A stretch of DNA of 19,245 nt. Source: Candidatus Poribacteria bacterium (GTDB lineage: Bacteria; Poribacteria; WGA-4E; WGA-3G). How positions within the stretch are numbered: position 1 is the stretch's first letter; each line of letters opens with the position of its first letter. The stretch is from the NCBI GenBank assembly GCA_028818995.1, contig JAPPMR010000556.1:1-19245 (forward strand). The letters are read 5' to 3'. Below the pieces are notes generated by a model. The model worked only from the letters and a program-made list of their open reading frames with translations. It did no database searches and was not told the origin of the DNA. Below, one piece after another: positions 1-8,140 of the stretch. The position numbers and the translations under genes are program-made.

Positions 1-36
1 ACTCTTAATAGGAGTTTGGTATTCCAAAACTAAATA

Positions 37-80
37 ATCCGCGTTCTCCGTGTCATCTGCTAAAATCCTAGATTCAGACA
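37..80. repeat. Degenerate short direct repeats
   Basis: The stretch holds several imperfect copies of an ATCCGTGT-like word (ATCCGCGTT, CTCCGTGTC, ATCTGCTAA, ATCCTAGATT), ending in GATTCAGACA. It lies in the non-coding region upstream of the cupin gene. It resembles low-complexity intergenic filler and has no clear function. A short perfect hairpin (TTTGG-TATT-CCAAA, 15-28) lies just before it. Confidence 0.3.
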
Positions 81-164
81 GGAAAAATGGTAAACGCCTC
101 GGGCAACGCACCTTAGATCAAACTTTTGCCGAAAACTGGACACGCCCATGCTTAATATTTTAAC

Positions 165-193
165 TTGACATTTTTTCGGAAAAATGGCAAATT
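165..193 (+). promoter_or_regulatory. Putative sigma70-type promoter of the cupin gene
   Basis: A perfect TTGACA -35 box at 165-170 is followed after 17 nt by CAAATT (188-193), a weak -10. It resembles the TAAACT found at the same spacing in two other promoters of this window. It lies about 30 nt before the cupin start codon. Confidence 0.45.
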
Positions 194-220
194 ACGTCAA
201 AAGCAAATACGGAGAACACA

Positions 221-853
221 ATGGGATTTCCAGTTTACGACTACCGCACAGATGTCCGAAATGTTCTGGTAACGCCGCAGATTCGCTCACGTTTCTTAAG
301 GATGGAACCTGGACAGATTGCTCAACTGCATAGCCATGATCTTGGACATGAAATCTTCCTGATTTTGGAAGGACGCGTCGAATTTGAAATTGACGGTGAA
401 ACGGAGGAGTTGGGACCTGGACAAATGTGTGTCGCTTTAGCTGACCAGCCGCACAAGGTGCGTGTGCTCGGTGATGAACCGATGACGATGTATCTGTCTG
501 TTACGCCGCATATCCACCCGACACATACGCCACGAACAGAAGATGGCGAACGATTACCACACAATTTTGCACCTGCAAGTGATTATGATGTGGAACCGGA
601 TACGGAGGTATCGGTGTCGGAACTGGTTACGCATCAAATAAACGCGGCGCAGCGACTTGCGGAATTGACTCGTACGTGTGCGGCAGTTCAAGAGGAGATG
701 GGACATCAACTCAAGACTGCTGTTGCCGAAGGTGATGAACAAGCTGCTACCGCTGCTCGCAAAGCGATGTGGGAGGCACTTTATCCCGTTTACAAAGTTG
801 TTGCAGAATTAGGTGATGTTTGGAATCAGCTGGCTCCGCGCGCAACTCCATAA
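221..853 (+). CDS. Cupin domain protein
   Basis: A 210-residue, probably cytoplasmic single-domain cupin; no signal peptide is visible. Cupin motif 1 is seen at residues 31-51, with candidate metal ligands H37, H39 and E44 ending in EG (50-51). Motif 2 lies around residues 65-82 with H78, so a full 3-His/1-Glu metal site is plausible. After a His/Pro-rich stretch (HIHPTHTP, about 96-103) the last ~80 residues look helical and are not part of the cupin barrel. The start is supported by GGAGAA about 7 nt upstream. The substrate cannot be read from sequence: small cupins include dioxygenases, isomerases and sugar- or ligand-binding proteins. The gene appears monocistronic, with its own promoter and a candidate terminator at its stop codon. 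Confidence 0.85.
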   Translation: MGFPVYDYRTDVRNVLVTPQIRSRFLRMEPGQIAQLHSHDLGHEIFLILEGRVEFEIDGETEELGPGQMCVALADQPHKVRVLGDEPMTMYLSVTPHIHPTHTPRTEDGERLPHNFAPASDYDVEPDTEVSVSELVTHQINAAQRLAELTRTCAAVQEEMGHQLKTAVAEGDEQAATAARKAMWEALYPVYKVVAELGDVWNQLAPRATP

Positions 854-866
854 GAGGTGCTTTTTT
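842..866 (+). terminator. Candidate intrinsic terminator overlapping the cupin stop codon
   Basis: GCAACTC (842-848) can pair with GAGGTGC (854-860) with one mismatch. The loop contains the TAA stop codon, and six T residues follow (861-866). The stem is short, but the U-tract placement is right. Confidence 0.45.
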
Positions 867-953
867 AATTTGCTTTGTTTCTATTATTTATGTATAATTA
901 AAAATAAATTGTTCTAATTTACCCAAATTGTTCTATTTGAAATCCAATTTGAC

Positions 954-982
954 TTGACAACGTTTTTACGTTAGTATAAACT
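954..982 (+). promoter_or_regulatory. Putative promoter of the cohesin/spondin gene
   Basis: TTGACA (954-959) is followed by 17 nt and TAAACT (977-982). An overlapping TATAAA at 975-980 gives a 15-nt spacer. The surroundings are AT-rich. Transcription from here would leave a leader of about 175 nt before the start codon at 1167. Confidence 0.6.
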
Positions 983-1166
983 TATTTGTTAAATGCATAA
1001 CTACGTTTGAGCGATTCGCCTTTGTGCATATAGTGGCGGCACGTTGATGCGAATGGTGCCCCTTAGGTTCCAATAAACCCACACCTCAAACGAAAAATTA
1101 AACCTATACCGAAAGGTAGATTAAACGTCACAACATATAGTAAATGAATTTAGTAAGGAGTGTTTT
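983..1166 (+). promoter_or_regulatory. Long 5' leader of the cohesin/spondin gene
   Basis: This is most of a 313-nt gene-free interval (854-1166). It contains an ATTCGC (1014-1019) / GCGAAT (1049-1054) inverted repeat, a competing GGCAC (1038-1042) / GTGCC (1056-1060) pairing, and a small TACC-GAAA-GGTA tetraloop hairpin (1107-1118). The ribosome binding site AAGGAG is at 1155-1160, six nt before the ATG. I could not match the leader to a known riboswitch class. No ORF is credible here. Confidence 0.35.
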
Positions 1167-3566
1167 ATGAAAAATCAGCTTTTTAACAGGAAATTATTTT
1201 TTTCCTTGATGGCTGTTGTAATGTGTTTGGGATGGACAGCGATGAGTTACGGTGCAGCCACCGTTTCTGTTGATCCCGCTACAGTAGAATCCCCTGCGGT
1301 CGGGGAACAACTCACAGTGAATATTAATATCGTTGGTGGTGCTGGTGTAGCAGGTTACCAAGTAGACGTGAACTATGATACAACTGCACTCAGTTATGTG
1401 TCAAGTGCCAACTCGGACTACTTGCCAGCAGGTGCTTTTGCAGTGCCAGATCAAACACCGGCAGATGGTAGCGTCCGACTTGCAGCGACTGCTATAGGTG
1501 CTACGTCAGATGGTGATGGCACGCTTGCAACCGTAACATTTGAGGTAGTTGAAGTAAAAGCGTCTTCTATCACTTTGTCAGGTGTGCTCATTTCTGATGC
1601 CAAGGCTGCGACGTTAGAAGTCACAACTGCAGATGGTTCGGTTACTGTTCCTACTGCAGAAGAAGATACAGACACGGATACCGATACTGATACGGATACC
1701 GACACTGACACGGATACAGACACCGACACGGATACAGACACGGATACCGATACCGATACTGACACCGACACGGATACAGACACGGACACCGATACCGATA
1801 CTGATACCGACACTGACACGGATAATGATACAGACACGGACACCGACATGGACGATACAACCATGGACGATACAACTATGGATGATGACACAACCATGGA
1901 CGATACAACCATGGATGATGACACAACCATGCCTGAACCAGTTGTACCCGAAAGCACAATGTTCAAGATTACCCTCACTAACCTCACCACAGGTGAACCG
2001 GGTATGGGTGGACAGATATTCTCACCACCAATCTTTGCAACACACACTGCGGGTGTCAAAATCTATGAAGTCGGTCAACCTGCCAGTCAAGCACTTGTTC
2101 TGCTTGCTGAAAATGGAGATACTTCAGGACTCGCTGCACTTGCAGCCGCTGCAAAAGCAAATGCTGCTATGGGTGAAGGTCTTGTTGTTCCCGGTGCTTC
2201 TGTTTCCGTAGTGCTAACAGCCGATGCGATGAACTCTGCGCTTTCTCTTGCAACAATGTTGGTATCAACAAATGACGCGTTTATTGGTGCTACTGACGTA
2301 GCACTCTTTGATGAAGCCGGTATGCCTATGTCAATAACACGGGAATTAAGGTCTTATGACGCGGGTAGTGAACAAAATACTGAGCGTGCCTCCGATATTC
2401 CCGGCCCAGTCGGTTTAGATGCTGAAATGGATCCGCCACATAGCAACGCACGTGTGCCCACAGAAGGTGGTGTCATCACACCACACGCGGGTATCCTCGG
2501 TGTTGGTCAAGTCGGTGAAGCGTTTGGCTGGACAGAACCGACAGCGATGCTAACGGTAGAAGTTTATGTGCCAGAACCGGATCCAGAACCCGTTGTCCCG
2601 CCACCACCTCTTCCCACTTATGATGTCACACTTGCAGCAGGATTGAACATGATCTCTGTTCCACTGATGCCAACAGAACCTTACACGGCGCAATCTCTTG
2701 CTGATATGCTAAAGGCAACAGTTGTGATCAAACTTGATGCAGCGACACAAGGGTTCGTAGGATATGTTGCTGGTGCTGAAGATGGTTATAATTTCGGTAT
2801 TGAAGGCGGAAAAGGATATATTGTCAATACGCCTATGGGTGGAATGGTAACATTCAGTGGTACAGCGTGGGCAAATCCAGCAGCTGAAATGGAAATGGCA
2901 GCTGAAATGGAAATGACTACAGAAGATGCCGCTGCTGCACCGAAGCTTGCTACTCCGAAAGGTGCATGGGCGTTTGTCATTTCAAGCGACTTGCAAGACA
3001 TTCAATTAGGAACGTCTTACACTGTGGTTGCTAAAAACCTCCGCACAGGCGTTGTCACCACTCAGAAAGTTGATAACGACAAAGGATATGGTTCTACTGT
3101 TTGGGCAGACTTGAATCGTAAAGATGTCGTTGAAGCTGGTGATAAAGTTGAGATCGCACTCATTGACGAAAATGGCACTGTCGTATCCGGTCCGTTTGAG
3201 CGCACAGTTCAAACTTCGGATATTAACAATGCATATCTGAGTGTACAGATGCGAGTTGGCGATGTGCGTCCGAAGGAAACGATTCTCGGTCAGAACTTCC
3301 CGAACCCGTTTAACCCTGAAACTTGGATACCTTATCAACTGAGCCGCGATTCCAACGTAGCGATTCAGATTTATAATGTTTCCGGTCATACGGTTCGGAC
3401 GCTCAACTTAGGTCACAAGTCGACAGGTTCATATATGACATCTTCGACTGCGGCTTATTGGGATGGCAAAAATGAAGCAGGTGAGCATGTTTCGAGTGGT
3501 ATCTATTTCTATGTCCTCCAAACAGCGAATTTCACTGCTACCCGTAGAATGGTCATTCTCAAGTAA
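1167..3566 (+). CDS. Secreted cohesin + Spondin_N protein with C-terminal FlgD/T9SS-type sorting domain
   Basis: A 799-residue exported protein with a typical signal peptide (about 1-30, ending SYGA). Residues ~32-161 read as a cohesin: a GYQVDVNYD core strand, then SVRLAATAIG, then GTLATVTFEV. A linker follows with 26 uninterrupted Asp-Thr pairs (167-218) and then MDDTT/MDDDTT repeats (to ~254). Residues ~265-467 match Spondin_N, with FKITLTNLT, FSPPIFATH, VGQPASQAL, LLAENGDT and a final HAGI. A Pro-rich linker (~468-482) leads to a small domain with LNMISVPL and a GGKGYIVNT motif (~486-571). The last ~98 residues (from ~702) carry GQNFPNPFNPETWIPYQL and SSGIYFYVLQT, the FlgD-Ig/T9SS type A-like C-terminal domain used for export or anchoring in some phyla. 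A good AAGGAG supports the start. Inference: a surface-anchored receptor for dockerin proteins, the likely partner being the next gene. The DT linker should be flexible and strongly acidic. Confidence 0.85.
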   Translation: MKNQLFNRKLFFSLMAVVMCLGWTAMSYGAATVSVDPATVESPAVGEQLTVNINIVGGAGVAGYQVDVNYDTTALSYVSSANSDYLPAGAFAVPDQTPADGSVRLAATAIGATSDGDGTLATVTFEVVEVKASSITLSGVLISDAKAATLEVTTADGSVTVPTAEEDTDTDTDTDTDTDTDTDTDTDTDTDTDTDTDTDTDTDTDTDTDTDTDTDTDTDNDTDTDTDMDDTTMDDTTMDDDTTMDDTTMDDDTTMPEPVVPESTMFKITLTNLTTGEPGMGGQIFSPPIFATHTAGVKIYEVGQPASQALVLLAENGDTSGLAALAAAAKANAAMGEGLVVPGASVSVVLTADAMNSALSLATMLVSTNDAFIGATDVALFDEAGMPMSITRELRSYDAGSEQNTERASDIPGPVGLDAEMDPPHSNARVPTEGGVITPHAGILGVGQVGEAFGWTEPTAMLTVEVYVPEPDPEPVVPPPPLPTYDVTLAAGLNMISVPLMPTEPYTAQSLADMLKATVVIKLDAATQGFVGYVAGAEDGYNFGIEGGKGYIVNTPMGGMVTFSGTAWANPAAEMEMAAEMEMTTEDAAAAPKLATPKGAWAFVISSDLQDIQLGTSYTVVAKNLRTGVVTTQKVDNDKGYGSTVWADLNRKDVVEAGDKVEIALIDENGTVVSGPFERTVQTSDINNAYLSVQMRVGDVRPKETILGQNFPNPFNPETWIPYQLSRDSNVAIQIYNVSGHTVRTLNLGHKSTGSYMTSSTAAYWDGKNEAGEHVSSGIYFYVLQTANFTATRRMVILK
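1665..1850 (+). repeat. Hexanucleotide GAYACN tandem tract encoding (Asp-Thr)n
   Basis: Twenty-six consecutive GA[C/T]AC[A/C/G/T] units (1665-1820) encode Asp-Thr pairs. One Asp-Asn unit, three more Asp-Thr units and Asp-Met follow, up to 1850. Third-position codon choice is shuffled between GAT/GAC and ACA/ACC/ACG/ACT. Because the unit is six bases, gain or loss keeps the reading frame. The same tract creates long artefactual open frames on both strands. Confidence 0.95.
1851..1928 (+). repeat. MDDTT / MDDDTT coding repeat
   Basis: After the Asp-Thr tract, units of GACGATACAACCATG and a GATGATGACACAACCATG variant alternate five times. They extend the acidic linker of the cohesin/spondin protein to about residue 254. 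Confidence 0.9.
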
Positions 3567-3590
3567 GTTTAGCAACTAAAACGCAATAAC

Positions 3591-3659
3591 AAAAACGCCC
3601 CGACTGCCGGTTTTCCGACCGCGAATCAACTTGATTAGCGTCGGCGGCGGGGCGTTTTT
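3591..3659 (+). terminator. Strong, symmetric hairpin terminator between the cohesin and dockerin genes
   Basis: A perfect 12-bp inverted repeat, AAAAACGCCCCG (3591-3602) and CGGGGCGTTTTT (3648-3659), encloses a second imperfect hairpin (CCGAC 3615-3619 with GTCGG 3640-3644, plus AATCA/TGATT near the tip). The A5/T5 flanks make it usable from either strand. It ends 12 nt before the Shine-Dalgarno of the dockerin gene, so that gene depends on read-through or on a promoter hidden inside or upstream of the hairpin. Confidence 0.8.
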
Positions 3660-3682
3660 CGCGTATATGTGAAGGAGGCTTT

Positions 3683-6600
3683 TTGAATTATATGAAAACA
3701 ATTTTTTCTATTTCTGCAGTGCTTCTGCTCCTTTTCGTAGCAAGTAGTGGTAGTGTATTTGCTTTTACATTCCAGCCCCCTCCTGAAAAAACGGATGCTC
3801 CTGGAGAAGGCAATTGCACACAGTGCCATGCTGGTAACACTCTGAACGCTGGCGGCGGTTCTTTGATGTTGACGGTACCTGATACCTATTTACCGGGTGA
3901 AGTGTACGACATTGTTGTTAATTTATCACGTTCCGGGCAAAGGCGATGGGGATTTCAGATGACAGCACTGAATAGCAATAATGTAAAAGCTGGCACTTTT
4001 AGTACTATAGATGGCAATACACAAACCCATGAGAAAAACAGTAAGCAATACATTGAACATACATCTGCTGGCACTGCCCAAGGAACACCAGACACAAACA
4101 GTTGGACATTTAAGTGGACTGCCCCCGCTACCGATGTGGGAACTATTACGTTCTACGCCGCAGGAAATGCTGCCAATAGCGATTTTGTGACTTCAGGTGA
4201 TTTTATCTACACCGAAGAAGCAACATCAGACGCTCCTGTTCACGGTGTCACGTTAGCAGGTGTAGGCGCGTTAACTCAGAGAACAACTAATGCAAGTGCA
4301 GGGGTCAGATATACACTTCGGATAACAAATACCGGAAATACAGACGACGTGATTCGCTTGTCAACATCAGGTAGTGTGAATGCGACGCTAAATCGGACCT
4401 CTGTCCCACTTGCCGCGGGTGCTTCAACGAATGTAACTTTGACGGTTCGCGGTACTGCTTCAACAACTGCAGGTGATTATGCGGTTAAAGTCACAGCGAC
4501 TTCGCAAGGAGATAGTACAAAAACTGCTGAGGTTACTGCAACAACCACTATTCTTCCTGTTTACAGAGTTACGTTGGCTGGAGTTGGCAACTTGATAAGG
4601 GAAACAGCGGATGCCTCGGCAGGTGTCAGTTATACGCTCCGCGTAACAAACAGTGGCAACACAAATGATACGATTCGTCTAACAACATCAGGTGATGCCA
4701 CCGCCACAGTAAGTCCGGCTTCTGTATCCCTTAACCAAGGTGCTTCACGTACAGTAACATTAAGGATTTCTGGCACCGCCCTCGCTAAAGCGGGTGATTA
4801 TGCGGTTAAAGTCACAGCAACTTCGCAAGGAGATGGCACAAAAACTGCGGCGGTTACAACAACAACCACTATTCTTCCTGTGTATAGTGTGACGTTGGCT
4901 GGAGTTGGCAACTTGACAAGGGAAACAGCGGATGCAAGCGCGGGTGTCAGATATACGCTCCGCGTAACAAACAGTGGCAACACAAATGATACGATTCGTC
5001 TAACAACGTCAGGTGATGCTACTGCTACTGTAAGTCCGTCTTCTGTATCTCTTAACCAGGGTGCTTCACGTACAGTGACGCTGAGGATTCCTGGGACTGC
5101 CCTCGCTAAAGCGGGTGAATATGCGGTGAAAGTTACAGCTACTTCTCAAGGTAATAAAACAAAAACCGCTGAAATCTCAACAACGACGACTATTCTACCC
5201 GTTTATGACGTTTCGTTGACAGGGATTGGCAGCCTGACAACCGAGACAACGGATGCCTCGGCAGGTGTCACTTATACACTCAATGTTACAAATAATGGGA
5301 ATACAGATGATGTGATCAATTTAGCCGCTTCAGACGATGATGCTATCTTAAGCCAGACCTCTGTATCGCTTGCCTCGGGTGCTTCAACAAACGTAATTTT
5401 GACGGTTCCGGGTGCTGCTTTAGCAACGGCAGGCGAGTATGTGGTTAAAGTCACGGCTACCTCACAAGGTGACAACACGAAATCCGTTGAAGTATCAACT
5501 ACTACGACTATTCTACCTGTTTACGGTGTCACGTTGGCGGGTACCAATCTAACAAAGCAAACCCAATTTGCAAGCGGAGGTGTCAGTTATGCTCTACAAG
5601 TCACAAACACTGGCAACACAGCAGATACGATAGTGCTTGGTTCATCGGCAGAAGTCGGAATTGGAGGGAGCGTACTCGGGTCGTTCAGAAAATCTAAAGA
5701 TGACGACCTTTCAACCAGCCAGAGTCAGTTGGAGATTACGCTTGCTCCTGGTGCTTCTACTGAAGTTATATTTACAGCGACAGGTGACCTGCTCACAAAA
5801 TCGGGTGAATATAAAATCAAAGTTACAGCGACCTCACAAGGGGATAGCACAAAGGCTGCTGAAATCACGACTACTACCACTATTCTACCAGTTTACAGTG
5901 TTATGTTGGCAGGTGTCGGTAATTTGACAACCGAAACATCTGATGCATCCGAAGGCATCAGCTATATGCTCACAGTTACGAACACCGGTAACGCGAATGA
6001 CGTGATCAATTTAGCCTCTTCAAACGATGATGCTACCTTAAGTCAAAGTTCTGTATCGCTTGCATCGGGTGCCTCAACAAACGTAACTTTGACAATACAG
6101 GGTGCTGCTTTAGCAACGGCAGGCGAATATGTGGTTAAGGTTACCGCTACCTCCCAAGGAGATAGCACAAAGACTGCTGAAATCACGACTACGACAACTA
6201 TTCTTCCAGTTTATGGTGTCTCGTTGGCAAGTGTAGGTGAATTAACAACCGAAACATCTGATGTTGAGGAAGGTGTCAGTTATACCTTCACAATTACAAA
6301 CACCGGTAACACGGATGATGTCGTAGATTTAGCAACATCGGGAGATGTTACAGCGACGTTAAGTGAGGTGTCTGTCTCCCTCGCTTCAGGCATTTCAAAA
6401 GAAGTAACATTAACTATTTCTGCTGATGCACTCGCTATAGCAAGAAATTATGAAGTCAAGGTTACGGCTACCTCCCAAGGGGATAACACAAAAACTGCTG
6501 AGATATTAACTACTACAACTGTCCTACCGGTTTATGGTGTTACATTAGTAAGTATGAGGGATACGGAAGGGGAAGATGTCAGTTATACCCTCACAATCAT

Positions 6601-8092
6601 GAACACCGGTAACACGGATGATGTCGTAGATTTAGGCACGTCAGATAACGATGCCACTTTGAGCCAGACCTCTGTGTCGCTTGCCTCAGGGGCATCAGCA
6701 GAAGTGACATTGACTATTTCCGATGATGCGCTTGCAACTGCTGGAGATTATACAGTTAAGGTTACAGCCACTTCACAAGGCGATAAAACGAAAACTGCCG
6801 AAATCACAGCAACAACCTCTATTGTACCTGTCTACGATATTATGTTAGTAGGTGCAGGCGATTTGACAACCGAAACATCTGATGTGGGAGAAGGCGTCAG
6901 TTATACGCTCACAGTTACGAACACCGGTAACACTGATGATGCCATAGATTTAGCAACATCGGGGGATGCTACAGCAGCGTTAAGTGAGATGTCTATATCC
7001 CTCGCTTCAGGTGCTTCAAAAGAAGTAATATTGACTATTTCCGCTGATGCACTCGCTATAGCGGGAGATTACGGAGTCAAGGTTACCGCTACCTCCCAAG
7101 GAGATAGCACAAAGACTGCTGAAGTTTCAACGACTACGACTGTTCTACCGGTTTACGGTGTTACATTAGTAGGTGAAGGGGCACTCACAGGTACAACGAT
7201 GGATACGGTGGAAGGTGTTACTTATACCCTCATAGTCACAAACACCGGCAATACTGACGATACGATTATTCTGGGTTCATCTGCAGAGGTCGGAATCGGT
7301 GGTAGTGTTCTCGGTTCGTTCAGTCTACCTGACGCTGAAGAGCCTGCTACAAGTCAATTGGAGATAATGCTTGCCGCAGGCGCATCAGCAAATGTGATGT
7401 TTACAGCTGCAGGCGATCTTCTCACAAAACCGGGTGAGTATGAAATCAAAGTCACTGCTACTTCGCAAGGTGATAACACGAAAACTGCTGAAATCACAAC
7501 AACAACTACAATTACCGTCGTCCCTCCGGTCTATGGTGTAATGTTACAAGGTAAAGATGAACTTACAGGCGCAACGATGGATATCCTTGCGGGTGTCAGT
7601 TATACCCTGACTGTCACAAACACCGGTAATGTAGATGATACGATAGTATTTGATTCTTCTGCTGCGTTTGGGATTGAAGGTTCCGTTCTCGGTTCATTTA
7701 AGGAATCTATTGATCAAGAACTGGCAATGGGAGAGTTGGAGATTGCACTTGCCGCAGGTGCTTCTGTCGAGGTTATATTTACCGCAGCTGGTGATTTCTT
7801 CACGAAACCGGGTGAATATGAAATCAAAGTGACCGCTACTTCGCAAGGCGATAGCACCAAAACTGCTGAAATCACTACCAAGACTACGATAGAACCTGTG
7901 CCATGGGATGTCAATGCTGACGGCACAGTGAATATCCAGGATTTAGTGTTAGTTGCAAACCAATTTGGTGAATCTGGCGAAGGACTCGCTGGCGATGTGA
8001 ACAAGGATGGTCAGGTGAATATCCTTGACCTTGTTCAGGTAGCCTCCTATTTCGGTAAATCGCAAGCGGAAATTGTCCAAGCGAATCAGTAG
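3683..8092 (+). CDS. Secreted Reeler-like / eleven-module / dockerin giant protein
   Basis: A 1469-residue exported protein with a signal peptide (1-27, ending SVFA). Residues ~40-180 form a Reeler-like (choice-of-anchor V) domain with C45-x-x-C48-H49, YLPGEVYDIVVNLS, RWGFQMTAL, KAGTF and WTAPA. Eleven tandem beta-sandwich modules follow, starting at residues 185, 292, 399, 506, 612, 736, 842, 949, 1049, 1156 and 1282. Each begins near PVYxVTL, has a VTNTGNTDD core and ends KVTATSQGDSTKTAE. They resemble NEW3/CARDB-type adhesin modules. Residues 1408-1458 are a type I dockerin with two calcium loops (D1409/N1411/D1413/N1417/D1420 and D1438/N1440/D1442/N1446/D1449). The start is ambiguous: TTG 3683 lies 4 nt after AAGGAGG, and ATG 3692 lies 13 nt after it; signal peptides fit either. 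The upstream cohesin gene is the obvious docking partner. The single CxxCH may bind heme c or simply form a disulfide. Confidence 0.85.
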   Translation: MNYMKTIFSISAVLLLLFVASSGSVFAFTFQPPPEKTDAPGEGNCTQCHAGNTLNAGGGSLMLTVPDTYLPGEVYDIVVNLSRSGQRRWGFQMTALNSNNVKAGTFSTIDGNTQTHEKNSKQYIEHTSAGTAQGTPDTNSWTFKWTAPATDVGTITFYAAGNAANSDFVTSGDFIYTEEATSDAPVHGVTLAGVGALTQRTTNASAGVRYTLRITNTGNTDDVIRLSTSGSVNATLNRTSVPLAAGASTNVTLTVRGTASTTAGDYAVKVTATSQGDSTKTAEVTATTTILPVYRVTLAGVGNLIRETADASAGVSYTLRVTNSGNTNDTIRLTTSGDATATVSPASVSLNQGASRTVTLRISGTALAKAGDYAVKVTATSQGDGTKTAAVTTTTTILPVYSVTLAGVGNLTRETADASAGVRYTLRVTNSGNTNDTIRLTTSGDATATVSPSSVSLNQGASRTVTLRIPGTALAKAGEYAVKVTATSQGNKTKTAEISTTTTILPVYDVSLTGIGSLTTETTDASAGVTYTLNVTNNGNTDDVINLAASDDDAILSQTSVSLASGASTNVILTVPGAALATAGEYVVKVTATSQGDNTKSVEVSTTTTILPVYGVTLAGTNLTKQTQFASGGVSYALQVTNTGNTADTIVLGSSAEVGIGGSVLGSFRKSKDDDLSTSQSQLEITLAPGASTEVIFTATGDLLTKSGEYKIKVTATSQGDSTKAAEITTTTTILPVYSVMLAGVGNLTTETSDASEGISYMLTVTNTGNANDVINLASSNDDATLSQSSVSLASGASTNVTLTIQGAALATAGEYVVKVTATSQGDSTKTAEITTTTTILPVYGVSLASVGELTTETSDVEEGVSYTFTITNTGNTDDVVDLATSGDVTATLSEVSVSLASGISKEVTLTISADALAIARNYEVKVTATSQGDNTKTAEILTTTTVLPVYGVTLVSMRDTEGEDVSYTLTIMNTGNTDDVVDLGTSDNDATLSQTSVSLASGASAEVTLTISDDALATAGDYTVKVTATSQGDKTKTAEITATTSIVPVYDIMLVGAGDLTTETSDVGEGVSYTLTVTNTGNTDDAIDLATSGDATAALSEMSISLASGASKEVILTISADALAIAGDYGVKVTATSQGDSTKTAEVSTTTTVLPVYGVTLVGEGALTGTTMDTVEGVTYTLIVTNTGNTDDTIILGSSAEVGIGGSVLGSFSLPDAEEPATSQLEIMLAAGASANVMFTAAGDLLTKPGEYEIKVTATSQGDNTKTAEITTTTTITVVPPVYGVMLQGKDELTGATMDILAGVSYTLTVTNTGNVDDTIVFDSSAAFGIEGSVLGSFKESIDQELAMGELEIALAAGASVEVIFTAAGDFFTKPGEYEIKVTATSQGDSTKTAEITTKTTIEPVPWDVNADGTVNIQDLVLVANQFGESGEGLAGDVNKDGQVNILDLVQVASYFGKSQAEIVQANQ
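4235..7898 (+). repeat. Eleven in-frame tandem coding repeats, short (~107 aa) and long (~125 aa) classes
   Basis: Module starts are 4235, 4556, 4877, 5198, 5516, 5888, 6206, 6527, 6827, 7148 and 7526. Modules 5, 10 and 11 are about 20 residues longer because of an insert around a GSVLGSF motif. Module 8 is shortened to 100 residues. Modules 2 and 3 (321-bp units) remain nearly identical at DNA level over long runs, implying recent duplication. Confidence 0.95.
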
Positions 8093-8112
8093 TTTCAATT
8101 TAGTAATAATCC

Positions 8113-8140
8113 GATAGGCGCGCTTCTTAGCGTGCCTATC
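8113..8140 (+). terminator. Hairpin after the dockerin gene
   Basis: An 11-bp stem (8113-8123 with 8130-8140, one G-U pair) closes a TTCTTA loop directly after the dockerin stop codon. No real U tract follows (only CCTTA), so it may act as a weak terminator or as an mRNA-end stabiliser. It ends six bases before the Shine-Dalgarno of the next gene. Confidence 0.5.

Noticed and set aside
1451..2059. Minus-strand open frame of 202 codons with (Ser-Val)n
   Set aside because: It is the antisense reading of the Asp-Thr hexanucleotide tract in the cohesin/spondin gene; repeats without stops keep all frames open. No ribosome binding site or domain is present.
1633..2211. Plus-strand open frame of 192 codons rich in Arg/Ile/Pro/Thr
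   Set aside because: It is a frame-shifted shadow of the same repeat tract and lies inside a well-supported gene.
3812..3831. Cytochrome c reading of the dockerin protein
   Set aside because: There is a single CxxCH in a Reeler-like domain; no further heme motifs and no distal ligand are evident. Heme binding is possible but not supported enough to name it a cytochrome.
5637..7832. Short plus-strand frames at 5637-5927 and 7650-7832 that resemble each other
   Set aside because: Their similarity only reflects the repeated modules (5 and 11) of the real gene in another frame.
1167..8092. Cellulosome
   Set aside because: Cohesin and dockerin are present, but no glycoside hydrolase, carbohydrate-binding module or multi-cohesin scaffoldin occurs in the window. 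The remaining domains are adhesion-like.
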